Notes: generated by a model from the sequence alone, not told the origin. Shown: positions 35,127-47,977, counted from the stretch's first letter. The stretch: DNA of 64,000 bases from Cristatella mucedo (GCA_009760855.2 WPIO01000002.1:15171001-15235000); one strand, 5' to 3'. Numbers and translations: made by a program.

Positions 35127-38100
35127 AAGACTCACACAAGAATCTCTAGCTGAGGACATAAAGTAAATACTAGCTGATTTAACAGCCTCTTTTTGTATAG
35201 CGACAGAAGAGCCTTTACGGCTATCACCACTGCTTGCAGCTGGAATAAAGGATCGCCCACCACAGGGTTCGAACCCACGACCTCTGGACCGAGGTCGTGA
35301 AAAGCAACCACCATACCTAGTGAACCGTGAGGTGTAATCAGCTTTCTTACTTTACAGCTGAGAATCATACCGACTTGCAAGATCAAGTTCGAACGAGTGA
35401 CATGACCCTTGTTTCTGCTGGCTGTTCTATTGTTGGCTAGCTTGGTTTTACTTGCAATGTGCCCCGGCCCCCCTGGCACCCGCCGGGCATGGTCGTTTGG
35501 CTTTAAAGTCTGACCTGGCCATGCAGTCCTGGGATGGGTGACATCAGGCGAATTCTTGGTCTGCTCACTCCTTGGCTTAATATAGGCTCTGGTTTTTACA
35601 CCCATCCATGCTGAACCGGAAAAGGGGGTTTAACAAAAGCTAGGATGTGAGCTGTCATTAAGTCAGGTGATTGATTTAGATTTATTTACTGTTATTAGCT
35701 AATGTGGGTTTGCATTGAGCGGTTAGTTGCTTTGCAAGTGCAGTTTGCTTCTACTAGACCCTCTTGCTTGCAGTGCTAGATATCAGCCCAAAAATGCACG
35801 TGCCCCTTTTATCTATTGGTCCAAGCATATTTGCAAGTGCACAATGCAATATGCAGGCTGACCAACCTTTCTTTGAATGCATCCGATGTACACAAGTCGA
35901 CTTCTTCAGCATGGCTTTGGTGGTGACATCTTGATTTTATATGTAGTTCGACTTAAAGAATAGGAGAACGTTCCTGAAACGAAGCAAGACTGATGTTAAA
36001 TTCGAGGACCTTTTCATTGGCAGCAATATGCAGATCCATGGCAGACAATTCAAGCTGGTAGACTTTGGAGACGAATTCACGCGAAGGAAGCTTGGTGCAA
36101 AGAAGGAGAAGTGAGAAGTCTGAGTAGCTGCCTTCGTGTTAGCTCTTAAGTATGCCTGTAGAACGGCACTGGCTGCTCACGTACAGTGGACACTGACTCT
36201 GGCTGTCTTGGTGTTATAGGACTCTGGGCATTATCAAACCCGATGGGATAGCAAACTTTCCACAGATTCTTCAAGCTATTAACGACCGAGGTTACACCAT
36301 TGCTAAACTTCGCATGTGTCAACTCTCACCTCGGGATGCTGCTGAGTTCTATGCTGTTCACGATGGCAAGCCGTTTTTTGGGTAAGCAGCTGCGCCAGTT
36401 TCACTCCCCTAATTGCAGAGCGAGACTGTTTCGACACCTCGGTGTAGAATCGGTCATGCGTTGGGTTTATTCACCGACAATGCCGTGCTATCGATTTGAT
36501 GGATTGCTTCTCGGTCATGGTTAAGACTTGAGTATGTTGGCTCTGCCACACCAGCTAGCAATTCTGTTGCGACTTTTTTTTTAAATGCCGACTTACCTAC
36601 TCAGCCGAGACTAATAGTATCTGCAAATTGGTTTTTGCATAGTTTCCTTATGTAAGAAAAGTACCTTGTTTAAAAATGCTTCGGTAAGGATGATCAGGCA
36701 AAGAAGGCTGGATGAAGACTCGGTGTTTGTTTGGTGTTGGGCTTGCTTAGTGCATGTCACCTTATTAATTTATTTCCTGCTCTAGTATGATCGCCCAAAT
36801 TTCAGCTGATCTTTCTTTTCCAGTGAGCTGGTGAAGTTCATGTCTAGTGGACCGATAATCGCTATTGAAGTCGTCGGGGACAGTGTCATCAGTGGCTGGC
36901 GTGAGCTGATTGGTCCCACTGATTCGGCAAGGGCCAGAGCCGAAGCTGCAGCGAGCATACGTGCCCGATTTGGAAAAGGTAGGCCACAGATAAAGAAGCC
37001 AGCACCCTTCGATTCCGATTGAATTACCTCAGAGCAAGCAGTCATGCGCGTCAGGCAGCTTTTGGTTCTGCCAAAGCTCTTTCACATATACATAGGTAGT
37101 TACTAGCGCCTGTGAAGACTGTTCAGCTTGTATATAAAGCCGAACAGACAGTGGCATCATACATCTCTTCTTATGTGCTCCATGTCTCGTATTGCAGATG
37201 GTCAGAAAAACGCAGTGCATGGCTCGGATTCATCTAACTCAGCTGCCAGCGAACTAGAATTTTTCTTCCCTTCTGCAAAAGGAATGACTCGTGCCAATAC
37301 AGCAAAGTTCACAGATTGCACTCTGTGCCTTGTCAAACCACATGCCATTGCTGACGGTAAGGGACACGGGAGAGGAGTGAACCTTGTGTGTATGCATATG
37401 TTTTGAGGAACTCACGGATGCCCATGCCCAATGCTTTCAAATAATAATAGTAGTAACAATAATAATAATGCAATTGATATGGCCTCAGATAACTCAATCT
37501 CTTTCTAGGCACTTTACATTTGCTGCAAAGGAAGCACGATCGAAGCAAATCGTACAGATTTTGCTGCCTGTTTTCCAAAACGAACTGTCAGTGGCTTTAC
37601 TTTTCGTATTACACTCGGTGGACACAGTTCTTGCATACCTCAAGTCTCATTATTCGGTCTGGCCAGACCAAAAACAAAAACCCCAGAGCACGTGGGGGAC
37701 CTCCGGCCAGTGGGGGAGGGGGGTTCCAGAAGCGTACTCTTGGGCAACTATAGTAGTCCTACTCAAAGTTCTGCTTAATAAAAATCAGTGATTTTAAGGG
37801 AATGCCGTATTTCTGTGGTTTTCAGCATTTCAAGCATCAGCCTGCACCTTGCTTCTGAGCACTACTATGTGGTGTAAGGATATGACCTCTCATTACTTAC
37901 CCTTTTGGATCGGCCACATGTTTCTACAAAATACCGGATGAGAAACACTGCAGTGACCATGCTAAAGGGCTACTGACAAGTTGCATCAAAAGGCTATAGA
38001 GAATCGTGAGGTTTGAAGATGGCCAGGGATTAGTTAATTGTATGTATGTATGTATCTCCATCAGTAACTCCACAAAGTCATAAAGACCATGTGAGTGTTA

Positions 38101-41100
38101 CGCAGGAGAGTTTTGTATAGCGCACTCACAGCCTAAGCGGCTTTCGGTACGCATTCGGTAGCCAACAGACTTCGTCTCACGCAACAAAGAGAAAGTGGGA
38201 AGCATAGCAGAGTCAGGAGAGCAGTTGAGGTAGTGAGTAGCATAGAAGTAGCAGTTCAGGACCGCTGAAAAAGATGTGCCATAGTCGGCAGTTAGAGAGT
38301 AGATGTCGTTGCGTAAGAATTGTGGAAGCGAGTTCTACAGTCTAGGACCTGCAGAGCTAAAGCTTCTGTCGCCAACTGTCTTTAAGTGGAGGAATGGAAC
38401 AGCTAATTTATTGTCCACACAGGACCTGAGGGCGCGAACAGGCTGAAACTGATGCAGCAGTTCAGCTAGGTATGAAGGAGCCAAGCCGTGGCGGGCCTTG
38501 TGGGTCAGCGTAAGAACTTTGCTCTGTATCCTTTGCTCAACCGGCAACCATCCTAGCTCTTCCAGCAAAGGTGACACGTGCTCAAACCGCTGGGACTTGA
38601 AGACCAGCCTTGCAGACATATTCATAGTCCGCTGTAGTGGCATAATAGCTTTTTTTGGTAGCCCAGCCAAAAGGGAATTACAATAATCAAGCCGAGACAG
38701 AACTAAAGAGCCAGTTAAATTTTTTACAAGCCACTGTGGGAGACAGCTTCTAATCTTGGATAGGGATCGGATGTGATGGCTAGCTGTAGAGGCAGTCTTC
38801 TGAATGAAGCTTTTGAAATTGAGGCAGCTGTCGAACACGACACCTAGATTACGAGCACGTGGTGAAGGTCGCACAATAGCATCACCTATTAGAACAGCAA
38901 AGCCTTTTAATCCAGCCACACGCTTAGTGTGTCCTATGAGAAGCAGTTCGGTTTTATCGTCATTTAATCACTACTAAGAGGCCATATATAATCATGGAGG
39001 CATGCCATCTTTATGAGACAGTATGCTGCCATGAAGCCTTTCACTTGTCAATTGTTGAGAAAATTAGGATCTTGAACAATGCAGCCGACAACAGAACATG
39101 GACCGTAGCAAAGACAGACTAAGTATAAGCAACAAACAGGTTCAATATATAGTAGTGCTAAATGATCACCGTTGGCCGAGTAAGCCATCGTGTACAAAAA
39201 TCTTTGTGCCATTAAGGAACACTCAGTATTTTTTCGAAGGGCTACATATGGGATTACGTATGCAGTCAGGCCATGTATCTTTCGGCAGGCTTAAGCAAGG
39301 TTTTAGTTGCCTTAGATTCAAGTGCTATTTATTCATTCTCTTATTTGATTTTGATATATTTTTATAAGTTATTTTTGTACCCACATATTGATACAAAACT
39401 ATGTAGTACGTTGCATTTGGTACTTGGGCGAGTTAATTTTTTGATTGGAGTTATTCATCCAAGCATTTCTAAGCATCTCACGTTGCCACACTGCAGTTCG
39501 TAGTAGTGCATCACTATGAATAGCCTAAGCACGTTAATCCAGCTCATATAGCACTGTGTATGCATGCTCGTTTCTAGACTACATAGATAACAATCCTTTT
39601 CAATTGGTTCCAGGAAATGCAGCAAGAATAATGCAGGATATAAAGACAGCAGGCTTTGAAATATCAGCTCTGGGTATGTTCTATCTGGATCGAGCTAATG
39701 CTGAGGAGTTCCTGGAGATCTACAGAGGCGTCGTGCAAGAGTATCCGACCATGGTAGATCAGATCACTTCAGGACCATGCATTGCAATGGAGCTTCGAGC
39801 TGAGAATGCACCATCGACATTCCGGGAAATGGCTGGGCCGCACGATCCGGTAGGCTGCAAACTGCTGGTCATAGTGCTGGCCAATTATCACCAGATACAT
39901 TCCTACGATTTCAAACTTTCATGAATATTTATGGTATACCTCACACTGGCAGTGGTTATCAGAACCCAAACATGTAGTGCGGTTCTATTCAAGCAAAGTA
40001 TTCGTACTAAGGAAAAAAATTTTACTCAGTGGATCCATTTAGATGCACATATTCACATCCAATCCTGACGAGCATCAAACGTAACAGCCTTGTACGTGTC
40101 CGTGACGTAGCGTGATATGTTGCTGGACAGGGCTTCTAGTTTTGCCTCCAGTCCCGGGTCTCCGGGCCTACGAGTAAGGTGATCAAACTTCACGACCCGA
40201 GTCGAAGGTTGGATCCTGCAGCAGGCAGCCTTGTATTGCCTATAGCAATCAGGGTCATAGGCTGAGGCTGTCGAATCAGCCGACCTTTACTTAACTTCAG
40301 TGACAATGTGCAGTAGATGGGGCAAATGCATGCGAGACTGCAGAACCAGATGCATTTGCATGTCATGGAAAATGTATTTTAACTGGAGCAGCTGGTTATA
40401 CCGAGCAAAGTTCTTATGCTGACCCACAAAGGCCCACCACGGCTTGACTCCTCCATACATAGCTGAACTCCTGCATCAATTTCAGCCTCCTCGTGCCTTC
40501 AGATCCTGTATAGACAATACATTAGCTGTTCCATTCTTCTGCTTAAAGACCATTGCCGACAGAAACTTTTGCTCTTCAAGTCCTAGTCTGTGGAACACAC
40601 TTCCACGATTCCTACGCAACGACAACTACTTTCCTGCTGCCGTCTATGGCAATTTTTTCCAGCCGTCCTAAACTGCTATTTCCATGCTACGCACTACCTC
40701 AACTGCTTTCCTGACTCTGCTAGCTTCCCATTTTCTCTTTGTTGCATGAGAAGTCTGTTGGCTACGGAATGTATACCAAAAGCCGCTTTGGCTGTGAGTT
40801 CGCTATACAAAACTTTCCTGCGTAACAGCTGCATAGTCTTTGTGGCTTTTTAGAATTACAGACGGAGACACATTACAGAACATCTCTGAGGGTTAACTGT
40901 TCAATGGAAGATGTCGTACCTGCTGAGAGAGTGCTGCACACCAAAGGAGACTTTCTAGATGGAATGTGCAGAGTTTCTTTACTCCAGTATTCTGCTTCCT
41001 TTAGGATTCTCCCAGCTTCCGGCTACTTTCCATAAGCTTTCGGCATCGTTTTGCCTGTTCTGCAATTATCAGCACCTTACTGGCAACAGCAGTGATCAGG

Positions 41101-43209
41101 TGATTTTATGTGTCGTTGGAGTTGACATAAATCCATCAACATACAAGCTTCGATGTAGCCTAGATAGTTCTTGTCACTATAGTGGTAGCAAATAGTGGCA
41201 AAGGACGGCACATGGAAGATTGCAGTAGACACTATTCGGCGAAAACGTGCATACATGCATCAGGGTTCACAGCAAAGTAAAGGTTAGCTAATTTAACAGC
41301 CTCATTTACACAGCGGAAGAAGAGCCTTAACTTTCTCTAACGTTCTCACCACCACTTGCAGTGAGCCACACACGATTGCCTGCTATGGGACTCGAACGTA
41401 CCACCCGGGTCGTCAAATACGAGCACCCTAACCCGTGGGTTAAGACCCGGGGCTCAACAAAGTTCCCTTTCGGCACTGGGCCTCTTCCTGCACTAAAGCC
41501 CTAATTATACGCTCTCTCGCATAAAGCGATAGCGAATCGCATTCACGGGAGCGAGTAAAAGGTAGTGGTGAAGCTGCTCTCCAGGCAATAGAAAGACCGC
41601 ACACTGGATTCCCGGTCTGACCGTGCTGACAGGTGCAACTCAAGTCCACTAGAAGAAGAGCTTCGGGCTCTGCATGCTCAGACGATGGTAATATGAGAGA
41701 GATACAAGTCGTAACTGCTCAGAAACACAGGAAGTGTTGCTTTGGCTCGGACATTCATCTAGCCTGTCGCCCCTCAGATAAAGGTTACACAGCAGCATCC
41801 AAGTGGGCAGCATTAAGCTGTAGCGTCGGTATTGCCTATTTACTAGAGAGCAGCAGCAGCTTATCATCGGGGGCCCGAGAGCGAGCAGTCACAGGCTCAC
41901 AGCTCCCTGAGTGACAGGAGCAGTGGTGCGACGTCACTCAGGTGAGTGACACCCTGAGTGACTTAATGAGGAGCAAGCTTTACACTGCTGGTGCACTTCA
42001 CATCGTTCAACACAGCTTAACTGACGCCCTACGATGATCGCCGGTTGGTTCGCGAGCAAGGCTCTTCTGTTCGCTCTAGAGCTTGTCGAAGAGCGACGTC
42101 TGTTGAGCGCACGCTCATAAGAAGTGGAGCAGTATATTCATCGGCTGCACAGGTTTATCTTCTCTGCACCGCCAGCCAGTTGATTAGTTCCGCTGCTGGT
42201 GCACAGCATAATATTAATTTGTGAGACACATGGGTTGCCAGAAGTGTTTTGCAACTAGATCACGGCTTGGCATTGTAGCAATTTTGCGTTATGCATGAGC
42301 AGTACCTCTGTAAAGACCAAAGGGAATTTGATGGAGAGCTATAGGGTCAGGCCTCTAGTTTTTTGATAGCCTTTAGAACCTTAAGGAGGCAGCCTAGTTA
42401 GTCAAAGCAGATGATTCCATAAACGGGATACATGCGGCCACTGCTGCAACAGCAAATCAGGTTCTCATTTTATGTTTACTGGAGCAACTTTGTTAAAAGG
42501 TTCACCGATACCTCGAAAAGCAGCAGTGTTTGTGTATACATCTTAGTGTTTGCCTGCCAGTGCTCAGCAAGCCTATTACTGATTTTGCCTTACTGACTTC
42601 TTCTAAATAAATAATTAACATAGTTATATGTGTACAGAATTTTACTTCAGACCTTGCATAAGTCTACTGGAACATTATGCGGGAGGCCTAAGCCTGAAAT
42701 TAGCACAGGGACAGGCTGCATTCTCGGTCAGAGCTGCCCGCACGGCCGGCAAGCAACCGATGACAGCTACCGTAGGATGCCATTGCACTCTGCAAGAGGC
42801 ATGCAATGTTAAGGTTCTTGTTGCGTTTCCACTATGTTTGGTAGCTGGCCAGTCGATGCACTAGACAAGCAGTGAAAAAGCAGGACAACTCGAGCATACG
42901 GCATCCAGCATGGCCGCAGCCTTAACCAGTGGCTCTGAACCACCATACTTTGCTATGTTCCATGTATTAAACCGATGAAGCCGTGGAGCACCAATTACAA
43001 TGTAGAGCATACCAGGCGTGGCTGCTTCGGCGTCTCAAAGATTTAATTGAAAACCGTTGCGCTTGCAGGAAATTGGTCGCCAACTGCGTCCCCGTACACT
43101 CCGGGCGCGATACGGCAAGGACATTATCAAGAATGCAATTCACAGCACGGACCTTCCCGAGGATGGCCTGCTAGAAGTGGAATACTTTTTCAAAATCCTC
43201 GACAAGTAA
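33297..43209 (+). CDS. NME7: NME7, nucleoside diphosphate kinase-like protein (seven coding exons, N-terminal few residues missing)
   Basis: Exons, joined with consistent phase: 33297-33407, 35947-36110, 36220-36381, 36824-36978, 37198-37356, 39614-39849, 43069-43209 (stop TAA). All introns are GT-AG. The product is 375 residues plus a missing start, against 376 in human. Residues 1 to about 90 form the DM10 domain (FAFIAEWYDP, RRTFLKRSK). The first NDK domain begins TLGIIKPDG and carries the catalytic-type His in NAVHGSDS. The second NDK domain (CLVKPHAI) carries NAIHSTDL. The protein ends in EYFFKILDK. NME7 is a component of the gamma-tubulin ring complex and of ciliary axonemes in animals. 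Introns hold LINE and SINE copies (37435, 38083, 40130, 40391, 41286). The gene is convergent with Rab9. Identification is very firm; only the first exon is unresolved. Confidence 0.95.
33408..35170. other. NME7 intron, left part
   Basis: No repeat or gene recognised apart from the CA microsatellite at 35061-35124. Some ORFs of 60-100 codons without motifs lie on the minus strand around 34410-35005. Confidence 0.5.
35061..35124. repeat. (CA)n microsatellite
   Basis: About 32 dinucleotide units with two CG interruptions at the left end. Intronic in NME7. Confidence 0.95.
35171..35335 (-). repeat. tRNA-derived SINE, family B
   Basis: A clear minus-strand copy. The B-box complement gggttcgaaccca is at about 35265-35277. 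On the element strand the body reads through gtgatagccgtaaaggctct and ends in tgttaaatcagct. It lies in an NME7 intron. Confidence 0.85.
37435..37540 (-). repeat. LINE/SINE 3' tail (family A), minus strand
   Basis: An AAT-rich tail, followed by ctcagataactcaatctctt and ctaggcactttacatttgct, the complement of the tail module. It lies in an NME7 intron. Confidence 0.75.
38083..38968 (-). repeat. L2/CR1-like LINE fragment (family B), RT C-terminal part
   Basis: The best-preserved copy of family B. A minus-strand frame of about 194 codons (38335-38919) covers the RT region after the catalytic site: ARNLGVVFDSCLNFKSFIQK, SRLDYCNSLLAGLPKKA, LGWLPVEQRIQSKVL, HGLAPSYLAELL and DRSFSSAGPRL. The 3' region continues to about 38083. 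It is 5'-truncated at about 38968 (HTKRVAGL side, near LLIGHTKR). It lies inside an NME7 intron in antisense orientation. Confidence 0.8.
40130..40275 (+). repeat. SINE-like copy, family B, diverged
   Basis: Contains ctacgagtaaggtgatcaaa, then cacgacccgagtcgaaggtt and ggatcctgcagcaggcag, which correspond to the A-box side and the body of the family-B SINE. Strongly diverged. NME7 intron. Confidence 0.45.
40391..40914 (+). repeat. L2/CR1-like LINE 3' fragment (family B)
   Basis: Colinear with 13441-14018 and 50830-51320. It starts gagcaaagttcttatgctga and ends ttcaatggaagatgtc. NME7 intron. Confidence 0.75.
41286..41445 (-). repeat. tRNA-derived SINE, family B, diverged
   Basis: Starts aatttaacagcctcatttac and continues through gaagagcctt and actcgaacgtaccacccggg, the B-box side. 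NME7 intron. Confidence 0.6.
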
Positions 43210-43336
43210 CAGCCAATGGAAAATGACAGTCCACAACACAGCCAGCATGCTACTTTAAAGATGACACTGTAATCGTGCCATTATTCCGTGGCAGCCAGCC
43301 AGCCAGCATGACTATGTACACCGTGCTCGTTTAAGA

Positions 43337-43342
43337 AATAAA
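43337..43342 (+). terminator. NME7 polyadenylation signal
   Basis: aataaa, 128 bp after the NME7 stop codon. It is the only canonical signal in the short gap before the Rab9 coding end. Confidence 0.7.
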
Positions 43343-43579
43343 TATATACGTCATAATTCGCATTTTCTTCACTAAGGTCGTCTTCACAATGCTTCACTCA
43401 TGGCACGCCGTTCTTCCCGAACGAGCGCCTGGTCTCACGTCAGCGTGCTGCTGCGCAGTGGTGGCGCCACCTCGCGACGGGATAAAGCTGCTCGAAGCTC
43501 TAGCCGCACTGCATCGCCGCGCTGCAGGTCATGGGAAGTAGGGTTCGAGGCAAATGCAGCGCAGCCCATCTGCACCGAA

Positions 43580-44646
43580 TCAGCAGCATCCGCTGCCGGG
43601 CGACGCTGTCGCTTTGCCGGAGCCGTCCCTGTCTCTGGAGCCACCTGCGCCGCCGTTGAGTCGCAGTGCGCCCACGTGCGCCTCGGCGGCGGCTGAGGGC
43701 TGCGCGCTGCGGCCGTCCAGGCGCTCCTCGAGCGCCTGGTAGCTCTCGATGGCTGACTGGAAGGCCTTGTCGACGTTGGTGGCGTCCTTGGCGCTGGCCT
43801 CTATGTAGGGCATGCCATGCTCCTTGCACCAGTGCTCAGCCTCGCTCTGGGACACGGCGCGCTGCACAACGTCCACCTTGTTACCGATGACTACGAATGG
43901 GAACTGGGCGGCGCTGGCCACGTCGGCGTAGTGCACGAACTCCTGCTGCCACATGTGCAAGTTCTTGAAGCTCTGCACGTCGTCCACGGCGAACGTCAGC
44001 AGACAGACGTCCGAGCCGCGGTAGAACGGTGTGCGCAAGCTCTTGAAGCGCTCCTGGCCGGCCGTATCCCATATCTATGAAATATGGACGTAGAAGATGC
44101 CACGGGGCAGCGACGGTCAGCAAAAATCTGCGCAGCAACAGCGCCAAGTGCTGCACGGAGCACGCAGCGGCAGCAGCGCCAAGTGCTGCACTGCTGCTGC
44201 TGCACGGAGCACGCAGCAGCTCTGCAAAGACTGACGACCATGAGAGAAGCAAATATTCTGCCGCGCACCACATTCGAGCCACACTCATTTAAGTGTTGAA
44301 GTGCCCATTAGTTGAGTATGAAGTGCCCATGCACTCACATTGGCATAGATGGCGCAAATATGAACAAGGGAAAGCGGAAAGAAAATAATGACGGCTACAG
44401 GCCCCGAGCAGAGAGCAGAGCATCGCTTGCACTGGCACAGTGTGGCCTCACCTGCAGAGTGTAGCCCTGGTTCCCGACGCGCACCTCCTTGTTGAGGAAT
44501 TCTACACCGATAGTGTGGAATGACTGCGAGTCGAACTTATTGCTTACGAAGCGATTCATCAACGAGCTTTTACCAACGTTGCCATCACCTAGCAGGACGA
44601 CTTTGAGCAGGCGACTTCGCGTCATGTTGGGTCTCGCGGAAGCCAT
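43580..44646 (-). CDS. RAB9: Rab9-type small GTPase (two exons)
   Basis: Exons 44646-44452 and 44074-43580, separated by a 377-bp GT-AG intron in phase 0. The product is 229 residues. The P-loop GDGNVGKSS is at 20-28, switch I FHTIGVEFLN at 43-52, DTAGQE opens exon 2 (from residue 68), then NKVD and SAKDATNV. The protein ends GSGCC, a double-cysteine prenylation signal. Switch and SAKDATNV residues match Rab9, which returns mannose-6-phosphate receptors from late endosomes to the trans-Golgi. The start is the ATG at 44646; an in-frame ATG at 44625 would give a length closer to vertebrate Rab9, and the frame is open further up to 44883. The tail after the GTPase domain is about 25 residues longer than in vertebrates and rich in Gly, Ser and Ala. 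It is tail-to-tail with NME7. Confidence 0.93.
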
Positions 44647-44858
44647 TTCAGTAGCAGCAGCGAATGCTGTCGAAAGAAAAATTTTGCCACTCTGTGAGCA
44701 AACGACGTTGTACGGCCAAGCAGGCCATCGATGAACTATGGCGACATGCAGAGACGTGTGCACAGCAGCACAGTTCAGCCGAGCAAGCTCTGCTGCTGCG
44801 GGCTTTTCCTGCTCTCTCTCCACGCACGCTAACTCACTTAGTAACTCACATTCGCGCG

Positions 44859-44930
44859 CACGCACACGCACACACACACACACATGCTAGCACACACACA
44901 CACACACATGCGAGCACACATGCGCACACA
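44859..44930. repeat. (CA)n microsatellite
   Basis: CA-rich tract with catg and gcta interruptions, about 215 bp upstream of the Rab9 start codon. Confidence 0.9.
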
Positions 44931-45526
44931 CGACTGTGGAGCGGCCAACCATCAGCAAGCATTCAACCTTGGGATACAAAAAGGACTGCCAATTTTAACG
45001 ATTTTGACTTAATAGCTACGACTTTCATGCAACCCTTATCAAACGCCCTGAGAGCTCATGCGAGAATTGAGCTACAGCAGAGATTGAGAGATTGACAACG
45101 ACATCTACAGGCCTGGGCCCAAACAGCCTGGCAAATCAGCAGGGACCTACCAATAGGATTATTGGCTACAAGCTGTACCAGCTCATATCGTGAGCAAACC
45201 AACTATGATAGAGTAGCCCTTGGTTACCAAATCCCACTTGTAAAGGTTGGTTAAGGGGATTTGTTAACATCAAGAAGGCATCCACGGACAAAGGGGCAAT
45301 ACAGCTCATACTCTCACCGGGTGAACCAGGTAGCAAACCGTCCGACAGTGCTCCTGAGAAGTTTTCTGGTAAAATTAGAGGGCAAGTTACACTTCACCAA
45401 ACTCTACCGTGTCACGCGTGAAATAGGGACCTCAGCAAGAAAGGGAAAAACAGACGACAATAGTTAAAGTAGTCCACCTCACGATGTGAGACCGCGAGAG
45501 CCTCAACCACCTGCACCGCACGACAC

Positions 45527-45591
45527 GAGAAAGAGAGAGAAAGAGAAAGAGAGAGAGAAAGAGAGAGAGAAAAAGAGAGAGAAAGAGAGAG

Positions 45592-45660
<69 letters not shown>
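45527..45660. repeat. (GA)n microsatellite
   Basis: About 130 bp, imperfect (gaga/gaaa) on the left and pure GA for about 55 bp on the right. Confidence 0.95.
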
Positions 45661-45662
<2 letters not shown>

Positions 45663-46317
45663 CAACCAGCTTTACCAGTGAACCACACACGAATGAGCAA
45701 ACAGGTGAAAGCAGAGAAAAACCTTAAGAGTTGGCACCAACACATCGCTGCATTTTGTGGAATGCTAGTTAAAGCTGGCCTTCTTGAGGAGTCCTGCCGG
45801 TTTTTAATGCACCTTTATTAGGCAAGGTACAGAAGCAGCTCGTCTGTTGTGAGATTTGAACCCGAGCCTCTACTGCCAAAGGCAAGCATCTTAGCAACTG
45901 CCCACACCTGCAGCGCTACCAAGCAGGATAAGCGCGAAGCTCCAGCGCAGGAAAGAGGAACAGGAGGTAAAGGAGGAGGACTGTGAGCGCCAGGAGCGCG
46001 CAGCACGTGAGGAGTGACGCAAGTCGGCAAGCTTTCCATGACATTAACAGGATTTCCTAGCTCCAATGTCTTCTTAGTTCACTGGTCATTATTGTGACAA
46101 GCGATTAGCTTGTACGACGCTTTCATTCAGCACTTTGCAGGTCATCGGCTTTGCTAGCAGACCGGTGCCATTTCCGGCGAGGCCGCACGTGCGAGTTGCT
46201 CAGTTGATACTGCCACCGACCACCATGCAAACAAAGCATGCAAAACTTGGTAGAAGCCGCGATGCACAACAAAAGGAGAGGTGTGCTCTGCACGTGTGCC
46301 TACCTACACGCAACCGG

Positions 46318-46484
46318 TCAGGCAATTAACCAGCCTCATTTGTATAGCGGAGCAGAAGAGCCTTATCGGTTATCGACATGGCCTGCAGTTGACAAAAAAG
46401 GATTGCCCAACTGCAGGATTCGAACCCGCGACCTCGGTCATGAAGAGCAAGCACCTTACCTCTTGGGCTATTGCAGCCCAGTTT
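46318..46484 (-). repeat. tRNA-derived SINE, family B
   Basis: Minus-strand copy: aattaaccagcctcatttgt, then aagagccttatcgg, caggattcgaacccgcgacc, and caccttacctcttgggctat at the tRNA-like end. Confidence 0.8.
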
Positions 46485-47977
46485 TGGCACACTCCCCCAA
46501 GCATCCGACGCCTACAGCTCTACAGAGTAGAGCGACTCCCGCATGCGCCTTCGCTCTGAGCGGCTGCAAGTGCCTGCCACGTGTGGCACGACCAGTGCTG
46601 GCCAACATGACGACTGCCAATAGAGGCTCGAAGTGCATCGCTCGATGCTAGACAAGCAGGACAGCAATACAGCCGCAAACAGCAGCAATCGCAGGGCTCA
46701 GGGACCATGCAAGCAACACGACGACATTCAGGTCGCTTGGGAGTAACCTAACAAGAGCTGACCTGACTCAAGGTGGGTAGTCATCGAGAGGCCGGCAGTG
46801 CCAACGAAGTCGGCCTAACGAGTGTGTTCGTTTTTGGCACTCTGCCTTCGGAATGTCGTCACTACCGGCGCCCCAAACACGCCACAGCTACCTCCATCAA
46901 GAAAGACTTCTACTGCCGCTAGCATGGTAGCACCAGACTGCAAGCACTCTGTGCAAGCGCCTACGGTGGCCGCGGTAAAATGACCAGCCTCACCTGGTTA
47001 TAATGGTGTTACTTTCTTAAAGTCCTTGAAGCTGCTGCTACCGCTCTCTTGCCTAAAAAAGTTTAACGTGTGAAAATATGAGTGGAAACATCAATGGACA
47101 AGCGTCAGACACGGTAAGAATTAGCGGAAAAGCCAACGAGGTGCGACATTTTTGCAAACGGCTCTGAAGAATTTTGATGCTACAGTCATCAACTGAAGCA
47201 CGGTTGACATGCATCACCATAGAACCAACCTGTTTGCCGATGAGCATCTTTTCGCTTATGCACACACACCTTGGTGCATAGCATATAATACAGGAAGCTG
47301 TCGGGGAATTAATCAATACGATCACAAATCAGCATTTAAAAATCACAAGTTCACATATGAACTAGAAGCTGGACAAGCATAACATATTTATTTGGTGCCC
47401 TGAAATAATTCAAACCCTGCCCAGGTACTTTAAATATGCTGTAAAAAGGAAGCAGGTCAACCGGTGAGTGATAGCATGCTAAGCTGTAGGCGGACTGGAC
47501 CTGTGTTCAAGAAGTGCTTGACAAGTGAAAAGTCACTTCGGAATAGGACACCAGGATTTCGTGCAGATTTGATGATACATTTGCTAGAGGGAATTAATTC
47601 CCTACACGAGAGAAGATATGCCGGCCGAGCCTTTTTTAGAGGGGTAGGTTTGCTAATATCTGAGTAACACCAGGTTTGTTCGTAACTATTAAGTTAATTT
47701 TATCGTCGTTCAATTAGAGGTCTGCTGCCATCCATACGTTTTTGCCATACAAATGGAAATGCCAGCAATAAAGTTGAGGGAGTTTGACGTAACGAAGTCT
47801 GGAAGGAATCTAAGTAGGGGTACAGATGCTGTCACCTGCATAAAAATGAAAGCCCAGATTGCACTTAGTGATAACATCGGCATGAGTTAGAGTATACATT
47901 GTGAAGAAAAGTGGACGAAGCCCAGATCCTAGTAACGAACAAACTCTTTCAACACGCCACGACACTGCTGTAATGGC
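46485..47977. other. No recognisable gene
   Basis: No motif-bearing ORF or known repeat recognised. The end of the stretch (about 47680-47950) has weak LINE-like wording (cgtcgttcaattagaggtct) but nothing I can place. Confidence 0.4.

Larger units (their letters stand above)
44647..46317. other. Upstream of Rab9; microsatellites, no gene
   Basis: The Rab9 promoter and 5' untranslated region should lie at the left end. No core promoter motif can be named. The stretch contains the CA and GA microsatellites listed separately. The long frames through the GA repeat are artefacts of the repeat. Confidence 0.45.

Noticed and set aside
45412-45821. Several overlapping 80-110 codon frames on both strands
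   Set aside because: They are produced by the (GA)n microsatellite, which has no stops in most frames. No real protein is implied.
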